From Cellulosimicrobium composti (GTDB lineage: Bacteria; Actinomycetota; Actinomycetes; Actinomycetales; Cellulomonadaceae): DNA of 60,112 nucleotides. The DNA lies in the NCBI RefSeq assembly GCF_009711085.1, contig NZ_WMKA01000022.1, positions 1-60,112 on the forward strand, read 5' to 3'. The notes under the pieces are model-generated. The model was given only the letters and a program-made list of their open reading frames with translations. It was not told the DNA's origin and did no database searches. Below, in pieces: positions 8,656 to 17,115 of this stretch (position 1 is the stretch's first letter; each line of letters starts with the position of its first letter). The position numbers and the translations under genes were made by a program.

Positions 8656-9855
8656 ATGGGCCACGACCACTCGCACGACCACGACCACGACCACTGGCCC
8701 GAGGGCTTCTGGCAGCAGCCGCGCCGCCTTGGTCAGGGCCTCGATGGGCACGGCGCTGTCGACGACTACAACACGGGGCGCGCGCCGGGGCCGATCTTCG
8801 TCAACCGCAAGGCCGAGGGCGGGTTCGCCGGCATCCAGACGTTCGCGAAGCTGCCCGTGTGCCTGACGCCCGAGGACCTGCGGGCGGGGGAGATCGACGT
8901 CGCGGTGCTCGGCGTGCCGTGGGACTCGACGGCCACCGGGCGCTCGGGCACGAACCACGGCCCGCTCGCGATCCGGGCGTGCGACTACAAGGGCGGCTAC
9001 GGGCGGGCGCACTTCTCGCTGGACACGCACGTGGACGCGTTCGCCGAGCTGAAGATGTGTGACTACGGCGACGCGCCGATCAAGGTGGGCAACACAGCGG
9101 CGACGTTCGAGGGGATCCGCAAGTTCGTCGGGACCGTCGTCGACGCGGGCGCGATCCCCATCATCCTGGGCGGGGACCACGCCATCACGTGGCCGTGCGC
9201 CACGGCGCTCGCGGACCACTACGGCCACGGCAAGGTCGGGATCGTCCACTTCGACGCCCACGCCGACACCGGTCCCGACTCTCCCGGCTCGCTCGCGTCC
9301 CACGGCACCCCGATGCGCCACCTCATCGAGTCCGGCGCCGTCCCGGGGAAGAACTTCGTCCAGGTGGGCCTGCGCGGCTACTGGCCCGACCAGGAGACGC
9401 TCGACTGGATGGACGAGCGCGACATGCGCACGCACTTCATGGCCGAGATCAACCGCGACGGCTTCGACAAGGTCCTCGAGCGCGCGGTCGACGAGGCGCT
9501 CGACTCGGCGGACCACCTCTACATCTCGCTCGATATCGACGTCGCCGACCCGGCCTTCGCCCCCGGCACCGGCACGCCGGAGCCCGGCGGCCTGACCTCG
9601 GGCAACGTCCTCACCGCGGTCCGTCGCCTCGCCGCGGAGGTGGGCATCGTCGGCATGGACGTCGTCGAGGTATCGCCGCCCTACGACGACCGCGGCGAGA
9701 TCACCGCGCTCCTGGCGAACCGTGCCGTCCGCGAGGCGATGACCGGCATCGCCATGCGGCGCCAGGGCGTCACCGAGCCCGACTACCTCCACCCCTACGC
9801 CGTCGGGCTCGACGCCGAGGGCAACCCCCGCAACAAGGTCTTCCGCGAGCGCTGA
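8656..9855 (+). CDS. Ureohydrolase (agmatinase/guanidino-hydrolase family), paralogue 2
   Basis: This 399-residue paralogue of the preceding gene is identical in length from the PEGFW motif to the stop (385 residues each, no indel). It carries the canonical GGDH (His175), DAHAD (Asp200, His202, Asp204) and SLDIDVADP (Asp293, Asp295) metal sites. Its N-terminus is an alternating His-Asp run with six histidines in residues 3-13, reminiscent of nickel-binding tails on metallochaperones. Divergence is concentrated around residues 115-135 and 205-212, regions that may line the substrate pocket. The start ATG has GAGCACGAGGA in front. Tandem ureohydrolase pairs can form heteromeric enzymes, as in bacterial metformin hydrolase, so a two-subunit enzyme is plausible. 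The substrate is unproven. Confidence 0.88.
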   Translation: MGHDHSHDHDHDHWPEGFWQQPRRLGQGLDGHGAVDDYNTGRAPGPIFVNRKAEGGFAGIQTFAKLPVCLTPEDLRAGEIDVAVLGVPWDSTATGRSGTNHGPLAIRACDYKGGYGRAHFSLDTHVDAFAELKMCDYGDAPIKVGNTAATFEGIRKFVGTVVDAGAIPIILGGDHAITWPCATALADHYGHGKVGIVHFDAHADTGPDSPGSLASHGTPMRHLIESGAVPGKNFVQVGLRGYWPDQETLDWMDERDMRTHFMAEINRDGFDKVLERAVDEALDSADHLYISLDIDVADPAFAPGTGTPEPGGLTSGNVLTAVRRLAAEVGIVGMDVVEVSPPYDDRGEITALLANRAVREAMTGIAMRRQGVTEPDYLHPYAVGLDAEGNPRNKVFRER

Positions 9856-9931
9856 CCGCCTGCGCCCCCCTCCCTGCCGCGGCGCGGGAGCCCTCCCGCC
9901 CCGGACCCTCGAACGACGAAGGAGCTTGACG

Positions 9932-11557
9932 ATGCGACGTACGACACGTGTGCCCGCCCGGGCCCTGCGCACTGCCGCGGTGCTCGGCGCGAGCGCCCTG
10001 CTGCTCACCGCTTGCGCGGGCGGCGGCTCCGGGTCCGACAGTGCCTCCGGACCGGGAGCGCCCACCGACGGCGTGCTCCGGCTCGGCGTCCTCAACGACA
10101 TCGGGCAGCCGCCGGACCCCGACGTGTACTACTCGGGCAACGGCCTGGCCATTACGACGAACGTCTACGAGGGTCTGGTGCGCTACGAGCCGGGCAACCA
10201 CGAGGAGGCGACCATCGCGCCGCTGCTCGCCGAGTCGTGGGAGGTGAGTGAGGACTTCACTGAGTACACGTTCGTCTTGCGCGAGGGCGTGACCTTCCAC
10301 GACGGCACGCCGTTCGACTCCTCGGCCGTCCAGGCGTCGTTCGACCGTCGAGCGGCGGTCGACGCCGGCCCGGCGTACATGGTCGCGGGCGTGGCGGACG
10401 TCGAGGAGATCGACTCCAGCACCGTGAAGGTTGTGCTGGCGGAGCCGAACTCCGCGTTCCTCGACTATTTGGCGTCGCCGTACGGCCCGCGGATGCTCAG
10501 CCCCACGGTCCTCGCGGAGCAGGCGGGCGACGACTTCGCGCAGGAGTACCTGTCGACGCATGACGCCGGCACGGGGCCGTACGAGTTGACCGAGGCGGCG
10601 GTGGGCGAGGGGTACGAGCTCACGTACTTCGAGGACTACTGGGGCGACCTCGACCCGGAGTTCACGACGGTCGAGCTCCCCGTCTACACGGAGATCTCGG
10701 CGATGCAGCTCGAGCTCGAGAACGGCGACCTGCACGCGCTGCTGTCCGGGGTACCGACCGCGTCGCGCGACGGCTACCTCGAGTCCGACACGCTCGAGGC
10801 GTACCCGCTCCCGTCGTTCCAGGTCGGTGTCGCGTACTTCAACCCGAACCGGCCGTTGCTTGAGACCGCCGAGGCCCGCACCGCGCTGTTCGAGGGCATC
10901 GACTGGGAGACCCTCGTCGAGCAGGTCTCCGGCGTGAGCTCCGAGGTGTCCCCGGGGTACTACCCGACGGGGTCGCTGCCGACGGACCTGGACCAGCGTG
11001 AGCTCGTGCACGACCCCGAGGCGCTCGCCGCCTGGGTCGAGACGCTGCCCGCCGGCACCGAGATCCAGATTGGCCACAGCGCCGGTGGCACGGACGCCGA
11101 GCAGATGGCGAACATCGTCGCGGCGCAGCTGCAGGCGCTCGGCCTCGACGCCACCGTGACGGCGCACCAATCGTCGGAGGTCTTCGGCTCGTTCTATGAG
11201 AACCCGGCCGAGTCACCCGACGTGTTCCTCGCTCCGTCGACGTGGCCGGACTCCAACAGCCCGTACATGCACGGGCACGTGTTCTGGGACCCGGACGGCG
11301 GCCTCAACCACCTTCAGTGCACCGATGAGGCGACGTCCGCGCTCCTGGCCGAGGCGCTCGCGACGGGGTCGGACGAGACGTACTTCGCCGCTGGCGAGGC
11401 CGCGTACGAGGCCATGTGCGCCCCGACGTTCGCCCGGACGACCGACTTCATGGTGACCCAGGGTTGGCTCGGGAACGTCGAGGCGTCCCACTCCATCGCG
11501 GCCCCGGCGACGCTCGCGTTCGCGACCCTCACCGTGGACGACGCTGCGTCCGAGTGA
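9932..11557 (+). CDS. ABC transporter substrate-binding lipoprotein (family 5, peptide/nickel type)
   Basis: The 541-residue protein has a lipoprotein signal ending in the lipobox LLTAC (Cys28), followed by a Gly/Ser linker. The SBP_bac_5 fold is recognisable from PLLAESWEVSEDFTEYTF, LREGVTFHDGTPFDSSAV and AGTGPYELTEA. ATG at 9932 is preferred over an upstream in-frame TTG because AAGGAG is ideally spaced. It lies 76 bp after the ureohydrolases and probably delivers their substrate to the permeases encoded at 15118-17066, although an MFS gene and the ATPase gene sit in between. Family members bind oligopeptides, nickel chelates, opines and other charged small molecules. Here a guanidino-bearing ligand is inferred from context only. 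Confidence 0.88.
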   Translation: MRRTTRVPARALRTAAVLGASALLLTACAGGGSGSDSASGPGAPTDGVLRLGVLNDIGQPPDPDVYYSGNGLAITTNVYEGLVRYEPGNHEEATIAPLLAESWEVSEDFTEYTFVLREGVTFHDGTPFDSSAVQASFDRRAAVDAGPAYMVAGVADVEEIDSSTVKVVLAEPNSAFLDYLASPYGPRMLSPTVLAEQAGDDFAQEYLSTHDAGTGPYELTEAAVGEGYELTYFEDYWGDLDPEFTTVELPVYTEISAMQLELENGDLHALLSGVPTASRDGYLESDTLEAYPLPSFQVGVAYFNPNRPLLETAEARTALFEGIDWETLVEQVSGVSSEVSPGYYPTGSLPTDLDQRELVHDPEALAAWVETLPAGTEIQIGHSAGGTDAEQMANIVAAQLQALGLDATVTAHQSSEVFGSFYENPAESPDVFLAPSTWPDSNSPYMHGHVFWDPDGGLNHLQCTDEATSALLAEALATGSDETYFAAGEAAYEAMCAPTFARTTDFMVTQGWLGNVEASHSIAAPATLAFATLTVDDAASE

Positions 11558-11650
11558 CGCCCGGTCGCCCCGCCCGTCGTGGCGGGGCGGCCCCGGTCCA
11601 GACCACTCCGCCTCGGGAGCCCGTGGCGACCCGAGAGCAAGGAGCCCGCG

Positions 11651-12985
11651 ATGCGCATGCGCACGTCCGTCGACGGCAGCACGGGACACACCCGCCTGCG
11701 CGACCTCCCCTCCACGTTCTGGTGGCTGTGGACGGCCCAGCTCGTTGTGTGGATCGGCCGCTTCGTCGTGCCGTACATGACGATCTTCCTCACGGCGCAG
11801 GTCGGGATGTCCGCGACCGAGGCGGGGCTCGTCGTCGCCGCGTACGGCGTCGGTGTCGTTGTCAGCTCCCTTGCGGGAGGGGTGCTCGCCGACCGCATCG
11901 GCCGACGGCGCGTCCTGCTCGGGAGCGAGCTGCTCAGCGTCGTCGTGCTGGTCGTCATCCCGCTTGTCGAGGGCAAGCTGATCATCGCCGTCCTGCTGGC
12001 GGTCTACGGCCTGTTCAACGGCGCGGCGGGCCCAGTCATCAGCACGATGATCGGCGACCTGGTGGCCCCGCGGCACCGGCGCACCGCGTTCAACTACAAC
12101 TACTGGGCGGTCAACCTCGGCTACGCCATCGGCCCGCTCGCGGCCGGCTTCATGGCCGAGTCGTCGTTCGCGCTGCTGTTCTGGGCGCAGGCCGGCCTGG
12201 TCCTCGTGTCGACGGTGGTCGTTCTGCTCAAGGTCCCGGAGACGCAGCGCGTTCCGGCCTCCGCGGGCGCCCCGCAGCGCCGCGTCGACGGCGGGCGAGG
12301 CGGCGGCCTGCTCAGCGTGCTCGGCGACAGGACGTTCATGATCTTCGCGGCCGTGATGTTCGTGTACTCCGTCGTCTACGTGCAGTCGACGAGCACGCTC
12401 CCGCTCGTGATGACCGAGCAGGGGCACCCGTCGAGTCACTACGGCATGCTGCTGACGCTCAACGGCGTCCTGCTGTGCCTCCTGCAGCTGCCCACCGCCC
12501 GCATCCTCAACCGCTGGACCCGCGACACCGTGATCGTCGCCGCGATCTGCGTCACCGCCGTCGGCGTGGGGCTCCAGGCGTACGCCACGACCCTCGCGAT
12601 GTACTTCGTGACCGTCGCGATCTGGACGCTGGGCGAGATGGGCTCGCACCCGCAGGCCCAGTCGATGACGGCCGACCTCGCCGACCCGGCGCGGCGCGGC
12701 CGCTACCAGGGCGTGTACGGGTTGACGCACTCCCTCGCGCTCGCGGTCGGGCCCGTCGCCGGTGGGTTCGTGCTCGACACCTTCGGCTCGACGGCGCTGT
12801 GGCTCGGCTCCGGCGCGCTCGCGCTCGTCGTGTCCGTCCTCCTCGGCCTCACAGCCCGCACCCGCCGGCAGCGCCTCGCGCAGACGACGGCGCTCGACGC
12901 GCGGGACGACGAGACGCCGCCGGACGACGAGGTGCCCACCGCCGACGCGGATCGCCGCTCCGGCGACCCGGTCCCCGCCCCCTGA
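11651..12985 (+). CDS. MFS transporter (DHA-type)
   Basis: The 444-residue protein has about 12 membrane segments. Motif A, GVLADRIGRRRVLL, lies between helices 2 and 3, and the central cytosolic loop is short. A charged hydrophilic tail of about 45 residues follows the last helix. AAGGAG lies 6 bases before the ATG. It is co-directional and close to both neighbours, so it belongs to the island transport series. It could export a product of the ureohydrolase pathway or provide alternative substrate uptake; drug-efflux-type members share the same fold. Its position between a binding protein and its presumed ABC partners is unusual and suggests piecemeal assembly of the operon. Confidence 0.87.
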   Translation: MRMRTSVDGSTGHTRLRDLPSTFWWLWTAQLVVWIGRFVVPYMTIFLTAQVGMSATEAGLVVAAYGVGVVVSSLAGGVLADRIGRRRVLLGSELLSVVVLVVIPLVEGKLIIAVLLAVYGLFNGAAGPVISTMIGDLVAPRHRRTAFNYNYWAVNLGYAIGPLAAGFMAESSFALLFWAQAGLVLVSTVVVLLKVPETQRVPASAGAPQRRVDGGRGGGLLSVLGDRTFMIFAAVMFVYSVVYVQSTSTLPLVMTEQGHPSSHYGMLLTLNGVLLCLLQLPTARILNRWTRDTVIVAAICVTAVGVGLQAYATTLAMYFVTVAIWTLGEMGSHPQAQSMTADLADPARRGRYQGVYGLTHSLALAVGPVAGGFVLDTFGSTALWLGSGALALVVSVLLGLTARTRRQRLAQTTALDARDDETPPDDEVPTADADRRSGDPVPAP

Positions 12986-13102
12986 CACCACCCATACCCC
13001 GGGCAACCGTCCGGAAACACCCGCGAAGTATTCCCGAGACTCCGACGGGTCATCCTCGGCGGACGCCGGGCGACCCGTCCCCCAGCACGAAGGAGCGGTT
13101 AG

Positions 13103-15121
13103 ATGGAGACTGCAGCACCGCCTCGTCCCGAGACACCGACCGCGCCCGCGTCCGAAGACGGCCCCGTCGCTCGCCTGGGCGGGCTGCGCGTGAGCCTCGA
13201 GCGCAACGGGGTCCGCACCCAGGTGCTCCACGGCATCGACCTCGAGATCGGCCGCGGCGAGATCGTCGGCGTGGTTGGCGAGTCGGGCTCCGGCAAGTCC
13301 GTCATGAGCCAGGCCCTGTTGGGCCTGCTCCCGGCGACGTCGCGCCCCGTCGTCGAGGGCGACCTGCAGGCCGCTGGCCTCGACCTGCGCACCGCGAGCG
13401 ACGCCGAGCTGCGCGAGGTGCGACGCACGCACCTCGGCGTCGTGTTCCAGGACCCGATGACGTCGCTCAACCCCACGATGCACGTCGGTCGCCAGGTGGC
13501 GGAGAAGGCGGGGTCCGCCGAGGAAGCGGTCCGGCTCATGCGTGCCGTCGGCATCCCGCAGCCCGAGCGCCGCTACCGCTCGTTCCCGCACGAGCTGTCC
13601 GGCGGCCTGCGGCAGCGGGTGATGATCGCGATGGCCGTCGCGGGCGGCCCGAAGCTCCTGGTCGCGGACGAGCCGACGACGGCGCTGGACGTCACCGTGC
13701 AGGCGCAGGTGCTGGACCTGCTCGGCTCCATGCGGGACGAGCTCGGCTGCTCGATCGTGCTCATCACCCACGACCTGGGCGTGGCCGCGCAGGTCGCGGA
13801 TCGCATCGTCGTCATGTACCGCGGCCGCGTCGTGGAGACCGGGTCCACGCGCCAGGTCCTCGAGCAGCCGCGCCACCCGTACACCCGCGGGCTCCTCGCC
13901 TCGCGCCTGTCTCTCGACTCCGACCGGACGCGCCCGCTGTGGACGCTGCCCGTGCACGCCACGGTGCCCGCGGATGAGGGCTGCCCGTTCACCGCTCGCT
14001 GCGCCTTCCGGCAGGACGGCTGCTCGGCCGGCGTCCCGGTCCTCGCGCACGTCCCGGCAGAGGACGACGGCGGTGCCGCGGCGGCCGTCGGGCACGAGGT
14101 CGCGTGCTTCGAGACCGCGCGCGTCGCCGCCACCGCCGCCGGGCGCGAGGAACTCGACCCCCTGCCGCCGCTGCCGGAGGTCGGGACGGGCGCCCCGCTC
14201 GTCGCTGCGGCCGACGTTGCGTGCACCTTTCAGGTCCGCGACGAGCGCGGCCGCAGGGCCGACCTCGCCGCGCTGCGCGGCGTGACGTTCGACCTCCAGC
14301 CGGGGGAGTCGGTCGCGATCGTCGGCGAGTCGGGGTCGGGCAAGTCGACGCTCCTGCGCGTTGCCGGCGGCCTGGAGAAGCGGTTCACCGGGTCGCTGCG
14401 CGGGCCGTCGGGCACCGACGTGCAGATGGTCTTCCAGGACGCCGGGTCGTCGCTCACGCCGTGGATGACCGTTCGCGAGCTGCTCCACGAGCGCGTGCGC
14501 GACGCGGCCCGGCCGGAGCGCGAGGAGCGCGTGCGCGCCATCCTCGACCGGGTCGGCCTGCCCGACGCCGTGCTGGACGCGCGGCCGGGCGAGCTGTCGG
14601 GCGGCCAGCGGCAGCGTGTCGCGCTCGCCCGGGCGACCGTCGTGCCGCCCAAGATCCTGCTGTGCGACGAGCCGACGTCGGCGCTCGACGTGTCCGTCGC
14701 CGCGAACGTGCTCAACCTCGTCAACGAGCTGCGGCGCGACCTCGGCATCGCGGTCATGTTCGTCACCCACGACCTTGCCGTGGCGCGCATCGTCGGGGAC
14801 CGCATCGCCGTGATGTACCTGGGGCGCATCGTCGAGCTGGGCCGGGCCGAGGACGTCATCGCCGACCCGCAGCACCCGTACACGCGCACCCTCGTCGACG
14901 CCGTGCCACAGCCCGGCCGGACCGTCGTCCCGCTCGCGGGGGAGCCCGCGAGCGCGCTCGACCCGCCGTCGGGGTGCGCGTTCCACCCTCGGTGCCCCGT
15001 CGCCCTGGCGGAGTGTGCGAGCACCGTGACCGGCATCCAGCTCGCGGCGGTCGACGGCCGCCCGACGAGCGACGTCGCGCGGCACGAGGTCGCGTGCGTG
15101 CGGACGGGGGCGGCCCGATGA
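13103..15121 (+). CDS. Fused double ATPase of a peptide/nickel-type ABC importer (DppD-DppF fusion)
   Basis: One 672-residue chain carries two nucleotide-binding domains. The first has Walker A GESGSGKS (about 59-66), signature LSGGLRQRV and Walker B LLVADEPTTALD. The second has Walker A GESGSGKST (about 410-418), signature LSGGQRQRV and Walker B ILLCDEPTSALD. Each domain is followed by the oligopeptide-transporter C-terminal cysteine motif (CPFTARCAF with later Cys, and CAFHPRCP with later Cys), which in related Dpp ATPases binds an iron-sulphur cluster. AAGGAG precedes the start. The stop overlaps the next permease gene by ATGA, indicating translational coupling. It powers import by the neighbouring permeases. 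Confidence 0.92.
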   Translation: METAAPPRPETPTAPASEDGPVARLGGLRVSLERNGVRTQVLHGIDLEIGRGEIVGVVGESGSGKSVMSQALLGLLPATSRPVVEGDLQAAGLDLRTASDAELREVRRTHLGVVFQDPMTSLNPTMHVGRQVAEKAGSAEEAVRLMRAVGIPQPERRYRSFPHELSGGLRQRVMIAMAVAGGPKLLVADEPTTALDVTVQAQVLDLLGSMRDELGCSIVLITHDLGVAAQVADRIVVMYRGRVVETGSTRQVLEQPRHPYTRGLLASRLSLDSDRTRPLWTLPVHATVPADEGCPFTARCAFRQDGCSAGVPVLAHVPAEDDGGAAAAVGHEVACFETARVAATAAGREELDPLPPLPEVGTGAPLVAAADVACTFQVRDERGRRADLAALRGVTFDLQPGESVAIVGESGSGKSTLLRVAGGLEKRFTGSLRGPSGTDVQMVFQDAGSSLTPWMTVRELLHERVRDAARPEREERVRAILDRVGLPDAVLDARPGELSGGQRQRVALARATVVPPKILLCDEPTSALDVSVAANVLNLVNELRRDLGIAVMFVTHDLAVARIVGDRIAVMYLGRIVELGRAEDVIADPQHPYTRTLVDAVPQPGRTVVPLAGEPASALDPPSGCAFHPRCPVALAECASTVTGIQLAAVDGRPTSDVARHEVACVRTGAAR

Positions 15122-16065
15122 CCGACACCCTCGCTCGCGGCGGCACGACCGCCGCCGCCCCGCCCCACGGTCCCGTGACGCCCGAACCCGTGGCGCCGGC
15201 CTCTCCGGGGCCTGCCCCGCGCCGGTGGGGTCTGTCCCGCCGGCGCTCGTTCGCCCGCAGTGGGCGCGCGGCGACGGTCGTGGACTGGACGCTCATCGCG
15301 CTGCTCGTGGGGATCACGCTCCTGTCGGTCGTCTCGCCGCTGCTCGCGCCCTACGACCCGGTCCAGCCCGTCGGGATGCCGAAGCTGCCGCCCCTCAGCG
15401 AGGGGCACCTACTCGGCACCGACGCCATCGGCCGCGACACGCTCTCGCGCGTCCTCGCCGGGCTGCAGACATCGTGGCTCCTGTCGGTGCTCGTCACCGC
15501 GCTCGGCCTCGTCATCGGCTCGGTCGTCGGGGTCGTCGCGGGCATGTTCGGCGGCTGGGTCGACGCGCTGCTCATGCGCACCACCGACGTCTTCCTGTCC
15601 CTGCCCTCGATGCTCGTCGCGGTCGCCGTGTCCGCCGCCCTGGGCCCGGGCCTGACGAACACCGTGCTCGCCGTGCTTGTCGTGTGGTGGCCGTACTACG
15701 CCCGCATCGTGCGCGGCGAGGTCCGTGCGCTCGTCGCCCGGCCCCACGTCGAGGCCGCACGCCTCGCCGGGGCGGGCTGGTTCCGGGTCATGTGGCGGCA
15801 CGTGCTGCCGGGCGTCGTGCCGACCGCGGTCGTCACCGCGTCGCTCGACATCGGAAACGTCGTCATGACGCTCGCGTCCCTGTCGTTCCTCGGCCTGGGC
15901 CAGCCGGCACCCGCGCCCGAGCTCGGCGCCGACACCTCGCGCAACCTCGTCGAGATCCTCGACGCCTGGTGGATCCCGCTCATCCCCGGCCTCGTCGTCA
16001 TGCTCCTCAGCCTGCTCTCGAACCTTGCCGGGGACGCTGTGCGCAACCGGCTCGTCCGGAGGTGA
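15118..16065 (+). CDS. ABC transporter permease (DppC-like)
   Basis: The 315-residue inner-membrane permease has a Pro/Ala-rich cytosolic N-terminus and the OppC-type start of the transmembrane region (PLLAPYDPVQ, then HLLGTDAIGRDTLSRVLAGL). The coupling EAA-like loop is VEAARLAGAGWFRVMWRHVLP. About six helices are visible. It overlaps the ATPase gene by 4 bp and is followed at once by the DppB-like partner, with GGAGG at its own 3' end serving the next gene. With its partner it forms the translocation pore for the substrate delivered by the binding lipoprotein at 9932 or 17116. Confidence 0.9.
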   Translation: MTDTLARGGTTAAAPPHGPVTPEPVAPASPGPAPRRWGLSRRRSFARSGRAATVVDWTLIALLVGITLLSVVSPLLAPYDPVQPVGMPKLPPLSEGHLLGTDAIGRDTLSRVLAGLQTSWLLSVLVTALGLVIGSVVGVVAGMFGGWVDALLMRTTDVFLSLPSMLVAVAVSAALGPGLTNTVLAVLVVWWPYYARIVRGEVRALVARPHVEAARLAGAGWFRVMWRHVLPGVVPTAVVTASLDIGNVVMTLASLSFLGLGQPAPAPELGADTSRNLVEILDAWWIPLIPGLVVMLLSLLSNLAGDAVRNRLVRR

Positions 16066-16070
16066 CCGTC

Positions 16071-17066
16071 ATGGTGCGTCTGCGCTTCCTCGGCTTCCGC
16101 CTGCTCTCGCTCGCGGGCCTGCTGCTGGTCCTGTCCCTGGTTCTGTTCCTCCTTCAGGAGATCTCCGATGCGGACCCGGTCGCCGCGACCATCGGCGGCA
16201 ACGCATCGCCGGAGGCGATCGCCGCCGCGCGCGAGCGGCTCGGCCTGGACCGCCCACCGGTCGAGCGGTACCTGGCCTATCTCGGCGGTCTCGTGACGGG
16301 GGACATGGGGACGTCGTTCCGCACCCACCGCGACGTCACCACCGACATCGCGACCTATCTGCCGGCGACCGTCGAGCTCGTCCTCTTCGCGTTCGTCGTG
16401 GCGCTCGTGCTGGGCGTCCTGTTCGCCGTCTCGAGCCTCCTGCGCTGGCCGCTCGCGGGCCCGTTCCGCGGGCTGCTGTTCGTCGGCTCGACGGCACCGA
16501 CCTTCCTCCTTGGCCTCGTGGGTCTCGTCGTCTTCTACCAGCTGCTCGGTTGGCTGCCAGCCTCCGGTCGTGGCGGCGTGACGGACGGACCGACCGGCAT
16601 GACGCTGCTCGACTCCCTGCTCGCGGGCGACCTCGCCGCGGCCGGTGACGCGCTGCAGCACCTGGCCCTGCCGGCCCTCGCCCTGGCCGTCGGTCCGGCG
16701 CTCGCGATCGGCCGCGTCCTGCGCTCCAGCCTCACCGAGACGCTCGGCTCCGACTTCGTCCGCACCGCGACGTCCAAGGGGCTGACCGAGCCGCAGGTCC
16801 TAGTGCGGCACGTGCTGCGCAACTCCGTCAACGCCGCGCTGTCCATGAGCGCGCTGCAGCTCGGCTTTATGTTCGGCGGCGTGCTGCTCGTCGAGGGCGT
16901 GTTCACGTGGGGCGGCCTCGGTTCGTACCTCGCGGCGTCGCTCCCGGTGTCCGACTTCCCGGCCATCGCCGGCGTGACGTTCGTGCTCGGAGCCCTGTAC
17001 GTCACGGTCAACACCGTGGCCGACGTGCTGCAGAGCGTCGCCGACCCCCGCATCCGCGTCTCCTGA
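16071..17066 (+). CDS. ABC transporter permease (DppB-like)
   Basis: The 331-residue permease shows the OppB-type N-terminus (RFLGFRLLSLAGLLLVLSLV), the extracytoplasmic loop ASPEAIAAARERLGLDRPPVERYLAYL and the coupling segment FVRTATSKGLTEPQVLVRHVLRN. The ATG at 16071 is chosen because GGAGG ends 8 bases upstream. An in-frame GTG at 16062 overlaps that Shine-Dalgarno and is less likely. It pairs with the DppC-like permease just upstream. The order ATPase, C-type, B-type permease is reversed relative to the common dppBCDF order, which suggests an independent rearrangement. Confidence 0.9.
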   Translation: MVRLRFLGFRLLSLAGLLLVLSLVLFLLQEISDADPVAATIGGNASPEAIAAARERLGLDRPPVERYLAYLGGLVTGDMGTSFRTHRDVTTDIATYLPATVELVLFAFVVALVLGVLFAVSSLLRWPLAGPFRGLLFVGSTAPTFLLGLVGLVVFYQLLGWLPASGRGGVTDGPTGMTLLDSLLAGDLAAAGDALQHLALPALALAVGPALAIGRVLRSSLTETLGSDFVRTATSKGLTEPQVLVRHVLRNSVNAALSMSALQLGFMFGGVLLVEGVFTWGGLGSYLAASLPVSDFPAIAGVTFVLGALYVTVNTVADVLQSVADPRIRVS

Positions 17067-17115
17067 CGTCACCGTCCGACGCACCCCGACCCGCACCGAG
17101 AAGCCGGAGCCGCCC

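Noticed and set aside
16062-16073. GTG at 16062 as start of the DppB-like permease
   Set aside because: It overlaps the GGAGG Shine-Dalgarno; ATG 16071 has proper spacing.
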